From Thioalkalivibrio paradoxus ARh 1 (GTDB lineage Bacteria; Pseudomonadota; Gammaproteobacteria; Ectothiorhodospirales; Ectothiorhodospiraceae), in assembly GCF_000227685.2 (NCBI RefSeq), contig NZ_CP007029.1, positions 3,692,730 through 3,756,729 of the forward strand: a stretch of 64,000 bases of DNA. Direction: 5' to 3'. Below, one piece after another: positions 56,495 through 64,000 of this stretch (positions are counted from its first letter, which is position 1; each line of letters starts with the position of its first letter). The notes below the pieces were generated by a model. That model was not told the DNA's origin and did no database searches. It saw only the letters and a list, made by a program, of their open reading frames with translations. The position numbers and the translations under genes were made by a program.

Positions 56495-58396
56495 TCACGC
56501 GGCCCGCGGGCGGCGGCGCAGGCGCAGCGGTGCGAACTCGCGCCCATCGCCCGAAAAATAGCGTGAGAAACCCTCGTAGTACTGCAAACGCATCACCTGG
56601 ATGGTCACGATCACCCCCTCGAGCACCATCACGAAGATGTTGCCGAAGATGACCATCAGCACGTGTCCGACAGCCCCCATCATGCCGGCAAGCGTGAGCA
56701 CCGCGATCATCAATGCGACGTGGTTGATGCTGAATGCCGCGACACGCAGGAAGGACAGCGTGTTCGAGATATAGCCGATCACCGTTTCCAGGGTCTCGAT
56801 CAGCACCACCAGGATCTTTTCGCCGACGGGCGCGTCGAGGTGGAACCAGTTGTAGACCGCCAGCGCGGCCAGGGAGGCGATCACCAGAACGGCGGGAAGG
56901 GTGCCGAAGCCGTCGCCGGTCGCGAGCCCCACGCCGCCCCAGACGAGGCCCAGATAGAACAGCAGATTCACGACACCGTGGTGACCGAATACCGCTGCCA
57001 TCGGTTCGGCGATTGCGAAGCGATTGTAGATCGTCAGCACGCACGCAAGTGTCAGGAAGAACACGCCCCAGGCCAGCGCCAGCTGCAGCATCAGGATCGG
57101 GTCGTACAGCGGCGACATCCACAACGCGGGCAGCAGCTCCTTGTAGCCGAACACACTGCCGAACAGGAACCCGAAGAACACCGATGACAGCCCTGCCAGC
57201 ACGCCGAAGAGGTAGAAGCGTCCGAGCGGTTTGCGGAACAGCCAGGCCAGCAGTGCCAGTACCGCCCCGTGTCCGACATCGCCGAACATCGTGCCGAACA
57301 TCAGCAGGAAGGTGATCGTGAACAGGAACGTCGGATCGATCTCGCCGTAGCGCGGGATCCCGTACTGCTTCACGAGCAGCGCGAAGGGCTGCAGAAGCCG
57401 GTGGCGCACCGGCACCGACGGCACCAGCGGGCGCTCGTCGGCCCGGGGTTTGCGGCTCTCCAGACTGAAGCGTTCCCCGAGCGCCTGTTTCAGCCGCCGC
57501 TGCACATCGGGCACCGCGCGCGCTGGCACCCAGCCGGCGATGCAGGCGAGATAGCCGGCACTGCGGATGGCCGGATCGAGGTTCACGAAGGGCTCGGCGA
57601 GGCTGAGCACCGTTTCGGCCCGGACCAGATCATCGCGATAGGACCGGGCGCAGGACTCCAGTTCCCGCTGCAGGGCCTCGCGCTCGGCGTCGATGCGGTC
57701 GCGGCGCTGCTGTTGTTCGGCCCGGATTGCTTCGGGTGAGGCGTCGAGGCCCTGCGGCAGCGGGATCGCCTGGAAGCCGGCCGAGGACAGCAGGGAGCCG
57801 ATCTCCGACTGCTCGGACTTGGATGGCGGGCCGACGATGACCACATGCGAGTTGCCGCCACGCTCCATGTACGAGAACAGGAGGTACCCGGCGAGGCCGA
57901 GCGCGCCCTGCAGACGGCTGACGTTCTCGCGCGGCACCACCCCGACGTGGAATTCGAGGAACCGGGTCTTGGTTCGCAGCATCCCCAGATCGACCTGGAG
58001 TTCGGCAAAGTTCGCCAGCGCCGCCGCTTCCTCGTCCAGCAGGCGCGCGCGCTCGTCCAGTTCGCGGAACGATTCCTGCAGGCGCAGGCACGAAGACCAG
58101 GCCTCGCCGAGGATGGTATTGGTCTGCGTCAGCTCGTCGAGTTCCACCACGCGGATCTCGCCGAGATCTGGCTCCGGCACCGGGATCATCTGCCGGATCT
58201 TGTCGAGACGCGAGCGCGCCTGCTGGTGGACTTGCTGATAACGGCAGTCCTCCAGGGGAGTGAGCTGCTGCTCCTGGGGGGCGCGCGGATCGGGATGGAA
58301 GCTTTCGGTTTCCGCGAGGGTCAGCGATGCCTGCGGCAGATCCTCGGCCAGGACCAGCAGCCGGACATGGCGCATCGGCTGGGGTTTCATCAGCAT
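56495..58396 (-). CDS. atpI: V/A-type ATPase subunit I (a-type stator)
   Basis: 633 residues. Cytosolic N-terminal half with coiled coils (residues about 1-320), then about seven membrane helices from LLFTITFLLMFGTMFGDVGHGA on; this FGDVGHG motif and the later Arg-bearing helix are hallmarks of V-type a/I. It provides the ion half-channels. ATG at 58396 (or the in-frame ATG six bases on). Confidence 0.93.
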   Translation of the reverse strand: MLMKPQPMRHVRLLVLAEDLPQASLTLAETESFHPDPRAPQEQQLTPLEDCRYQQVHQQARSRLDKIRQMIPVPEPDLGEIRVVELDELTQTNTILGEAWSSCLRLQESFRELDERARLLDEEAAALANFAELQVDLGMLRTKTRFLEFHVGVVPRENVSRLQGALGLAGYLLFSYMERGGNSHVVIVGPPSKSEQSEIGSLLSSAGFQAIPLPQGLDASPEAIRAEQQQRRDRIDAEREALQRELESCARSYRDDLVRAETVLSLAEPFVNLDPAIRSAGYLACIAGWVPARAVPDVQRRLKQALGERFSLESRKPRADERPLVPSVPVRHRLLQPFALLVKQYGIPRYGEIDPTFLFTITFLLMFGTMFGDVGHGAVLALLAWLFRKPLGRFYLFGVLAGLSSVFFGFLFGSVFGYKELLPALWMSPLYDPILMLQLALAWGVFFLTLACVLTIYNRFAIAEPMAAVFGHHGVVNLLFYLGLVWGGVGLATGDGFGTLPAVLVIASLAALAVYNWFHLDAPVGEKILVVLIETLETVIGYISNTLSFLRVAAFSINHVALMIAVLTLAGMMGAVGHVLMVIFGNIFVMVLEGVIVTIQVMRLQYYEGFSRYFSGDGREFAPLRLRRRPRAA

Positions 58397-58457
58397 CGGG
58401 ACACCTCGCGCTGCGGACGGACGGCGGGGCCGGACTGGCGACGGCAACGAGAGCGAT

Positions 58458-59522
58458 TCATGCGGCCTCCCGCCATTGATGGACGCAGATCGCGGGACTC
58501 AGGCCGAGTGCAAGTTCGACATAGGGCTCCGGGAGCTTCAGCAGGCGACCCTGGAACAACGTGAATGCAAGGCGCAAATCGAACTCCCGCAGGATCAGAT
58601 ACGCCAGCGCACGCGCGACGCCGGATTGCCCCCCGCGCAGCACCAACCACGCCACTTCGGCGCAGTAGTGGCCGAGTCGCCGTTGGATCTCCATCAGGTT
58701 CCCGGCATCGGCCAGGCGCGAATGCAGCGGCTCGGGCAACGCGGCCAGGATCTTGGCCTCGGCGTCCAGACCCACCAGTGCGAGCAGGCGTTCGCGGTGC
58801 AGCAGGTGGGGGGACGGCACGAGCTGGTAGAAGGTCTCCGAAGACGACAACCGGTAGCCGAATCGGAAACGCAACAGCCACAGAACGTTGGCGCGATCGA
58901 CCAACGCACCCACCAGCCTGCGCATCTGGCGCCGGGCGACGCTGTCCTCGAGCCGGGTGACGCGGCGTGCGAGGTCCGTGTAATAGCGCTGGTCGATCGC
59001 CGCCTCGAGTGCGAAGGATTCCTGGCGTTTCTCGTAAATCTCGCGCGCTTGCCGCGCGAGCAGACTCAGCGGGCCGTCTTCAAGGCAGCGCAGCAGTTCG
59101 ACCGCGTTCTCGGTCCGGAACAGATCCTCGTTCGCGAGCCGGACGCGCGGCGGCAGATCGTACAGATTTTCGCGGATTTCCTGCTGATCGAGCTGGCGGA
59201 TCTTGCCCCGCAGCAGGGTTTTCAGGTTGAACAATGCGAACTGCCGGGCCCAGGCCAGCACCAGTCCGCGCTCCTCGGCGTTCATCGACCGGACCAACAC
59301 GGTCACATCGTCCATCAGCGCCTGCATCAACGTCTGTTCCACCGCACGGCTGCGGCCACGTACGCTGCGCTGCTCTTCGAACAGCGCCGTCAGCCCGAAC
59401 TCCTGGGCGAGCTCCGGCAGCCCGAGCTGGGTGAAGCGCTGCAGATCACCTGGCTGGTACAGCTGCGTCGCCTTACCCGAAACCCGCGTATTCAGATAGG
59501 CGTCGTGCGCGTTGCCATTCAT
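58458..59522 (-). CDS. atpC: V/A-type ATPase subunit C/d-like
   Basis: 354 residues, all-helical. It has the AC39-type repeats, e.g. YLNTRVSGKATQLY at the start and LRRVTRLEDSVARRQMRRL in the middle. In archaeal-type enzymes subunit C couples the D/F stalk to the K ring. Less conserved than A or B, but size, position and helical content fit. Confidence 0.85.
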   Translation of the reverse strand: MNGNAHDAYLNTRVSGKATQLYQPGDLQRFTQLGLPELAQEFGLTALFEEQRSVRGRSRAVEQTLMQALMDDVTVLVRSMNAEERGLVLAWARQFALFNLKTLLRGKIRQLDQQEIRENLYDLPPRVRLANEDLFRTENAVELLRCLEDGPLSLLARQAREIYEKRQESFALEAAIDQRYYTDLARRVTRLEDSVARRQMRRLVGALVDRANVLWLLRFRFGYRLSSSETFYQLVPSPHLLHRERLLALVGLDAEAKILAALPEPLHSRLADAGNLMEIQRRLGHYCAEVAWLVLRGGQSGVARALAYLILREFDLRLAFTLFQGRLLKLPEPYVELALGLSPAICVHQWREAA

Positions 59523-59568
59523 CGGAGATAAGACCTGGTCAGGCCGCGAAAGGCATCAGGGCGCGGCA

Positions 59569-59886
59569 TCAGAGCCGGGGATCCATCAGTACCTGGAAGG
59601 CGGCCGCCAGCGCGTCGTCCTCACGATCCTCCGCCATGTCGCGCAGTTGCTCGTGGCGTTCATCGTAGCGGCGCTCGACCTCGGCGATGGTTTTCGCTGC
59701 CCGCTCTTCCGCGCGACGGATCCACGCCTGCTGAAGATCGGGGATGCGGGCTGCGAACGCTTCGTCGCGCTCGCGCGCCTCGTCGATGGCCTCCTGGACG
59801 CTCCGCTCGTGCGCCTCCTCGGCCTCCTTCGCGATGCCTTCCGCCTTCGTTTCGGCATCGAGCAGGCGTTGCAGCGTGTCGTCCAT
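59569..59886 (-). CDS. V/A-type ATPase small peripheral-stalk subunit (G/H)
   Basis: 105 residues, almost entirely a charged amphipathic helix (KEAEEAHERSVQEAIDEARER, with many Glu, Arg and Ala). It is the first gene of the operon, in the place of the G/H stalk partner of E. Assignment is mainly from composition and position. Confidence 0.75.
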   Translation of the reverse strand: MDDTLQRLLDAETKAEGIAKEAEEAHERSVQEAIDEARERDEAFAARIPDLQQAWIRRAEERAAKTIAEVERRYDERHEQLRDMAEDREDDALAAAFQVLMDPRL

Positions 59887-60209
59887 TGCCAGTCCTCAGG
59901 CTGTGCTCTGCGGCACCGGGCGGACCCCGGGTGCCCTGCCTGACCAGGTCCGGCACGAGCACCTGCGCCCGGACCCGACCGGTGCCAGTTCAAGTCCTGG
60001 ACGCAGGTTCGATGGTACTCGCAGCCTCATAAGACGTCCAGAATTTTCCCAACTATCGATCCACTCGGCAGCTGGGGTCGAGGGTGCAGATGGACGCTCG
60101 TGAGGATAGCGCGTCGGACTGCGTGCTGCAGCCGAAGGGCAGTCCGGCGGCCGGGCGCTTCCGTGCCGATGGATTCCCATCGGATTCGAAGCAGCATCCG
60201 GCCTGGCGG
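59887..60209 (-). promoter_or_regulatory. 323-base gene-free region upstream of the V-ATPase operon
   Basis: No credible gene on either strand. An AT-rich patch at about 60028-60060 is the likely promoter area of the leftward operon, but no confident -35/-10 pair. The mnmE stop lies at its right end. Confidence 0.4.
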
Positions 60210-61517
60210 TTACTTGCCGATGCAGAATCCGGCGAAGATCGCGCCGAGCAGTTCCTCGGGATCGCCACGGCCGAGCAATGCTTCCAGCGAGCGTTCGGCC
60301 AGGCGCAGTTCCTCGGCGATCAGATCCGGCGCGAGGCCGACATCGATGCGGCGCAGGCAGGCCGCTGCGGCCGACAGGCCTTCGAGGTGACGGCTGCGGA
60401 CGCTGAAGCGCTGCTCGCCGGGATCGCCCAAACCGATCTCCGCGCGAATCGCTGCACGCAGTCTGTCGATCCCCTCGCCGGAGAACGCGGACACTCGCAG
60501 AGCCTGCGCACCGCCGCCGGGCATCAGGTCGACCTTGTTCCAGACCTGCAGCACGGGAATCCCGGGCAGGTCCGGGAGCGGCGCCCGTGCTTCGGGCCGG
60601 GTCAGGTCGAGCACCTCGACGATGATGTCGGCGGATGCCGCGGCGCTGCGCGCACGCTCGATGCCGATGCGCTCGACCGCATCGTCGCTCTCGCGCAGGC
60701 CGGCGGTATCGATCAGTTCCACCGGAATGCCGTCGATCGCGATCGGGGCGCGCAATACGTCGCGGGTCGTGCCGGGGATCTCGGTCACGATCGCGACCTC
60801 GGCATCGGCGAGGCGATTCATCAGGCTGGACTTGCCCACGTTCGGGGCCCCGACCAGCGCAAGCCGCAGCCCGGTACTGAACACGCGCGCCGGGCGCAGC
60901 CGCGCGACCAGGTCGTCGATCGAGGCCGCGAGCTCGGCCGCGCGTGTAGCCACCTCGACGGCGGCGGTGGATTCGAGGTCGGTTTCGCCGAAATCGATCT
61001 CGGCCTCGATCAGCACGCGCAGCGCGCGGATCTCGGCACCCACCGGCTCGAGTTCGCGCGCGAGCGCGCCGTCGAGGCTGCTGCGCGCGAGCCGTGCCGC
61101 GGCCGCGGTTTGCGCATGGATCAGATCGGCCACCGCTTCGGCCTGGGCCAGGTCCATCCGGTCGTTCAGAAAGGCGCGTTCGGTGAACTCCCCGGGACGG
61201 GCCAGGCGTGCGCCGAGCTGCAATGCCGCGTCCTGGAGCTGCTGCAGCAGCACCGGGCTGCCGTGGCCCTGCAGTTCGACGACATCCTCGCCGGTGTAGG
61301 ACGCGGGTTCGGGAAAGAACAGCACGAGACCGTCGTCGACCAGCGTCCCGTCGGCGCTGCGCAAGCGGCGGTGGCTGGCGCAGCGCACCGGGAGCCGCGG
61401 CCCGGCGATGGCCTCGGCCACGACACGCGCCCGCGGACCCGACAGGCGCAACACGCCGATGCCGCCGACTCCCGGCGGGGTGGCGACGGCGACGATGGTG
61501 TCCGCGCCGCCGGCCAC
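60210..61517 (-). CDS. mnmE: tRNA modification GTPase MnmE
   Basis: 435 residues. Folate-binding N-domain (PPGVGGIGVLRLSG), GTPase G1 GAPNVGKSS, G2/G3 GTTRDV and DTAGLRE, and the terminal CIGK tetrapeptide with its catalytic Cys. With MnmG it places cmnm5 on the wobble uridine of tRNA. Starts four bases after yidC. The usual partner mnmG is not next; a V-ATPase operon is. Confidence 0.97.
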   Translation of the reverse strand: MAGGADTIVAVATPPGVGGIGVLRLSGPRARVVAEAIAGPRLPVRCASHRRLRSADGTLVDDGLVLFFPEPASYTGEDVVELQGHGSPVLLQQLQDAALQLGARLARPGEFTERAFLNDRMDLAQAEAVADLIHAQTAAAARLARSSLDGALARELEPVGAEIRALRVLIEAEIDFGETDLESTAAVEVATRAAELAASIDDLVARLRPARVFSTGLRLALVGAPNVGKSSLMNRLADAEVAIVTEIPGTTRDVLRAPIAIDGIPVELIDTAGLRESDDAVERIGIERARSAAASADIIVEVLDLTRPEARAPLPDLPGIPVLQVWNKVDLMPGGGAQALRVSAFSGEGIDRLRAAIRAEIGLGDPGEQRFSVRSRHLEGLSAAAACLRRIDVGLAPDLIAEELRLAERSLEALLGRGDPEELLGAIFAGFCIGK

Positions 61518-61521
61518 GCGG

Positions 61522-63201
61522 TCAGTCCTTCTTGCCGCCGGCAGCGTCGATCTTGCGGGTGATCACGTACTGCTGGCCGATCGAGAACAGGTTGTTGGTG
61601 AACCAGTACAGCACCAGCCCCGCCGGGAAGAACGCGAAGAACACGGTGAACACCACCGGCAACGCCATGAAGATCTTCCTCTGGATCGGATCCATCGGCG
61701 GCGGGTTCAGCTTGTACTGGATGATCATCGTCAGGCCCATCAGGATGGGCAAGATGAAGTACGGATCCCGCGTCGACAGATCCTGGATCCAGAGCCACCA
61801 GGGCGCCTGGCGCAGTTCGACACTCTCGAGCAGTACCCAGTACAGCGCGATGAACACCGGGATCTGGACCAGGATCGGCAGACAGCCGCCGAGCGGGTTG
61901 ATCTTCTCCTTCTTGTAGAGCTCCATCAGCGCGGTGTTCATGCGCTGCTTATCGTCCTTGTAGCGCTCCTTCAGCGCCTGCAGCTTCGGTGCCACCGCGC
62001 GCATCTTGGCCATCGAGCGGTAGCTGGTCGCCGACAGGTGGAAAAACGCCAGCTTGATCAGGATGGTCAGGAACACGATGGACCAGCCCCAGTTCCCGAC
62101 GAAGTCGTGGATCACCCGGAGCAGCCAGAACAGCGGCTTCGCGAGGAAGGTGAAGATGCCGTAATCGACGGTCAGTTCCAGCCCCTGCGAGATTTCGCGC
62201 AGCTCGGCCTGCGTCTTCGGTCCCACCCAGATGCGGCTGGTGAACTCGCCAACTTCGCCGGGCGCAATGGTCACCGGTTCCGAATGCAGGCCGATCAGGT
62301 ACTCGGTGCCAGTGGCGCCCGGTACCGCGCGCGCGTACATCGAGTTGACCTCGTCCTCGAAGGGCACCCAGGCCGACATGAAATAGTGCTCGATCACCGA
62401 TATCCATCCGCCCTGCAGGCGCTGCTGGATCGGCGAGTCGCGCAGCGACTCGAAGCTTTCCTTGTTGTAGCGCCCGTCGAAGTAGGCCGCACCGGTAAAG
62501 GTATAGAGGAAGAACGACGCGCGCGACGGAGTGGGGCCATGACGGAGCTGGCGGTACTGGCGGCCGATCCAGGGCTGGTCGCTGAGGTTCTCGACCTGGT
62601 GCTCGATTTCGAACAGATGCGTGCCGCGCTGGAACACGAACGTCTTGGTCACCCGGACCGTGCCGTCTTCGGAGGTCCAGGTCATCGGCACCCGCAAGCT
62701 GTCCTCGCCGTCGGCCATCTCGAAGCGGTCGGCGTCGACGCGGAACTCGGCGTGATGCGAGGGCGCTCGTGTCGCGGCATCGATATCGGCAATGCGGTCG
62801 TGCGTCAGGCCGCTCTGGGCGACGTAGCCACGGACGCGCTCGTCGAACAGGCGCACCGGCACCGAGGGCTCGCCCAGATCGACCGGGAAATCCAGCAGGT
62901 CCGCACGCACCAGGGTGCCGCCGCGGGTGTCGATCGCGAGGTCGAGCAGGTCGGTGCGCACTGTCACCTGGCGCCGGGTCGGTTCCGGGAGAGCTTCCGG
63001 AATCGCGCTCGGATCGACAGGATCCGCCTCGGCAACCGGCGCTTCGGGAACGTCTTCCGGGGGCAGCTCGGTCTCCTCGGCAGTCGGATCGACCGCGCGC
63101 GGGGGTTCCGGTCGAACCCCATAGTCCTGGTTCCAGGCCTGCCACATCAGGAACAGGACGAATGCCAGGGACAGCCAGAGAATGGGGCGCAGGTTTTCCA
63201 T
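61522..63201 (-). CDS. yidC: Membrane protein insertase YidC
   Basis: 559 residues. N-terminal anchor helix (NLRPILWLSLAFVLFLMWQ), a large periplasmic beta domain (about 50-330) with an acidic start, then the five-helix core with the groove Arg (GWSIVFLTILIKLAFFHLSA, MKLQALKERY region) and a C-terminal basic tail. It inserts and folds inner-membrane proteins with or without SecYEG. ATG at 63201 chosen for the canonical MENLRP start. Confidence 0.97.
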   Translation of the reverse strand: MENLRPILWLSLAFVLFLMWQAWNQDYGVRPEPPRAVDPTAEETELPPEDVPEAPVAEADPVDPSAIPEALPEPTRRQVTVRTDLLDLAIDTRGGTLVRADLLDFPVDLGEPSVPVRLFDERVRGYVAQSGLTHDRIADIDAATRAPSHHAEFRVDADRFEMADGEDSLRVPMTWTSEDGTVRVTKTFVFQRGTHLFEIEHQVENLSDQPWIGRQYRQLRHGPTPSRASFFLYTFTGAAYFDGRYNKESFESLRDSPIQQRLQGGWISVIEHYFMSAWVPFEDEVNSMYARAVPGATGTEYLIGLHSEPVTIAPGEVGEFTSRIWVGPKTQAELREISQGLELTVDYGIFTFLAKPLFWLLRVIHDFVGNWGWSIVFLTILIKLAFFHLSATSYRSMAKMRAVAPKLQALKERYKDDKQRMNTALMELYKKEKINPLGGCLPILVQIPVFIALYWVLLESVELRQAPWWLWIQDLSTRDPYFILPILMGLTMIIQYKLNPPPMDPIQRKIFMALPVVFTVFFAFFPAGLVLYWFTNNLFSIGQQYVITRKIDAAGGKKD

Positions 63202-63209
63202 GAGGTCGG

Positions 63210-63452
63210 TTATTTCCGGGAATCGTGGGTCGGGGTCGTCTCCGGCACAGGGTCGTAGCCGCCTTCCGCCCAGGGATGGCAGCGCGAGATCCGCCGGGCC
63301 CCCAGCCAAAGCCCGCGCAACGCGCCATGGCGGGAAACCGCCTGGGCGGTGTATTCGGAGCAGCTGGGATGATACCGGCAATGCGGCGCCATGAACGGCG
63401 AAATTGCGTACTGGTACAGCCGGATCGGCATCAGGATCAGAGTCCGGATCAT
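63210..63452 (-). CDS. yidD: Membrane protein insertion efficiency factor YidD
   Basis: 80 residues. Amphipathic N-terminus and the conserved [24 protein letters not shown] core (first 20 residues of it diagnostic) with three cysteines/His. Supports YidC. Overlaps rnpA by four bases (ATGA). Confidence 0.95.
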   Translation of the reverse strand: MIRTLILMPIRLYQYAISPFMAPHCRYHPSCSEYTAQAVSRHGALRGLWLGARRISRCHPWAEGGYDPVPETTPTHDSRK

Positions 63453-63823
63453 TTCACGTGCTCCAGCAGCTGGTCGAGTTCCAGCCTCAGTTCCCGGGAG
63501 TCTGCAGCCGCAATTCCGGCGCGGGACAGGACGACGATATCCACGGCGGCCAGCGACCGGCGGCGTACCCGGAAGGCCTCGCGGGCGATGCGCTTGATGC
63601 GGTTGCGATCCACCGCGCGCCGCGCATGTTTTTTCGAGATCGCCAGCCCGAGTCTGGGCTGATCGAGCGGCGGCGCGCTGGTCCGGTACAGAAGCATGAA
63701 GCGGCGGCCCGGGATGCGCCGGGCGCGGGCGAACACATGCTGGAAAGCCCGACCGTGCAGCAGGCGCAGGCTACGTGGAAATCCTTCCGCCGGGGCCGGC
63801 GACGGCGCGCCCACCGCGTGCAC
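63449..63823 (-). CDS. rnpA: Ribonuclease P protein component
   Basis: 124 residues from GTG. RNP motif [12 protein letters not shown] and [16 protein letters not shown] are conserved. The first 15 residues before FPRSLRLL are not family sequence, so the true start may be slightly later. Helps RNase P RNA mature tRNA 5' ends. Confidence 0.93.
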   Translation of the reverse strand: MHAVGAPSPAPAEGFPRSLRLLHGRAFQHVFARARRIPGRRFMLLYRTSAPPLDQPRLGLAISKKHARRAVDRNRIKRIAREAFRVRRRSLAAVDIVVLSRAGIAAADSRELRLELDQLLEHVK

Positions 63824-63843
63824 GGCCGAGCGGGCAGCGCCGG

Positions 63844-63978
63844 TTACGGGCAGAGGCGCTTGCGGCCCTTGGCGCGGCGGGCGTTGATCACCCGGCGGCC
63901 GGCACGGGTGGCCATGCGCGCGCGAAACCCGTGGGTACGGGCGCGATGGAGGCGACTGGGCTGAAATGTGCGCTTCAT
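63844..63978 (-). CDS. rpmH: Ribosomal protein L34
   Basis: 44 residues, [18 protein letters not shown] and a very basic tail ending GRKRLCP. Too short for most gene finders. It heads the rpmH-rnpA-yidD-yidC-mnmE operon; the dnaA/oriC region is expected just beyond the right edge. Confidence 0.97.
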   Translation of the reverse strand: MKRTFQPSRLHRARTHGFRARMATRAGRRVINARRAKGRKRLCP

Positions 63979-64000
63979 GGCGAGGTTCCGAAATTCAAAA

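Noticed and set aside
59896..60180. 94-residue minus-strand frame before the V-ATPase operon
   Set aside because: Arg/Pro/Ser-rich with no motif; the region is more likely promoter.

Overview
The window is about 66% G+C, Gram-negative chromosomal DNA. It reads as a halophilic or haloalkaliphilic, sulfide-oxidising gammaproteobacterium, most like the Ectothiorhodospiraceae (Thioalkalivibrio-type). Support: a flavocytochrome c sulfide dehydrogenase with a dedicated cytochrome/oxidase cluster, a BCCT osmolyte transporter, fructose-1,6-bisphosphatase beside an unusual phosphofructokinase, a complete V/A-type ATPase operon, and the standard rpmH-rnpA-yidD-yidC-mnmE block that lies near oriC. Species assignment is inference. 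I saw no tRNA, rRNA, CRISPR array, insertion sequence or prophage.

Layout. 1-3.1 kb: leftward ureide-type catabolic genes (carbamoyltransferase cut by the window edge, isochorismatase-fold amidase, M20 amidohydrolase) and a MarR regulator, then a rightward porin and BCCT transporter. 6.6-24 kb: mostly housekeeping genes (AmpG-like permease, xthA, pyrE, thiC under a TPP riboswitch, a cache-domain sensor, ldhA-type dehydrogenase, deaD, divergent fbp/pfk, a PA2778/PA2779-type pair, coaD, ferredoxin, ggt). 25.4-32.4 kb: a tight leftward five-gene operon that looks like an undescribed lipid pathway: CDP-alcohol phosphatidyltransferase, CarS-like CTP transferase, rifampin-phosphotransferase-like dikinase, short UbiA-like prenyltransferase, and a thioester reductase-kinase fusion. 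32.5-40.1 kb: DUF302 protein, sucAB, uvrD, a coiled-coil lipoprotein.

40.5-45.7 kb: a rightward respiratory operon. Two CydA-like membrane subunits (the first with a fused haem c domain and no room for a quinol loop) are followed by FCSD cytochrome and flavoprotein subunits and a dihaem cytochrome. The simplest reading is a sulfide-to-oxygen chain that avoids quinol. Two adjacent perfect inverted repeats lie upstream. 45.8-49.1 kb: TRAP-TAXI transporter, leftward. 49.6-51 kb: pip and dtd. 51-59.9 kb: complete leftward V/A-ATPase operon (G/H-C-I-K-F-E-A-B-D). 60.2-64 kb: mnmE, yidC, yidD, rnpA, rpmH, leftward.

The two strongest candidates for an undescribed system are the lipid-type operon and the haem-c-fused bd-family oxidase/FCSD operon. 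Gene starts were set from ribosome-binding sites, family length and overlaps; many long open frames on the opposite strand are GC-rich artefacts and were left out.
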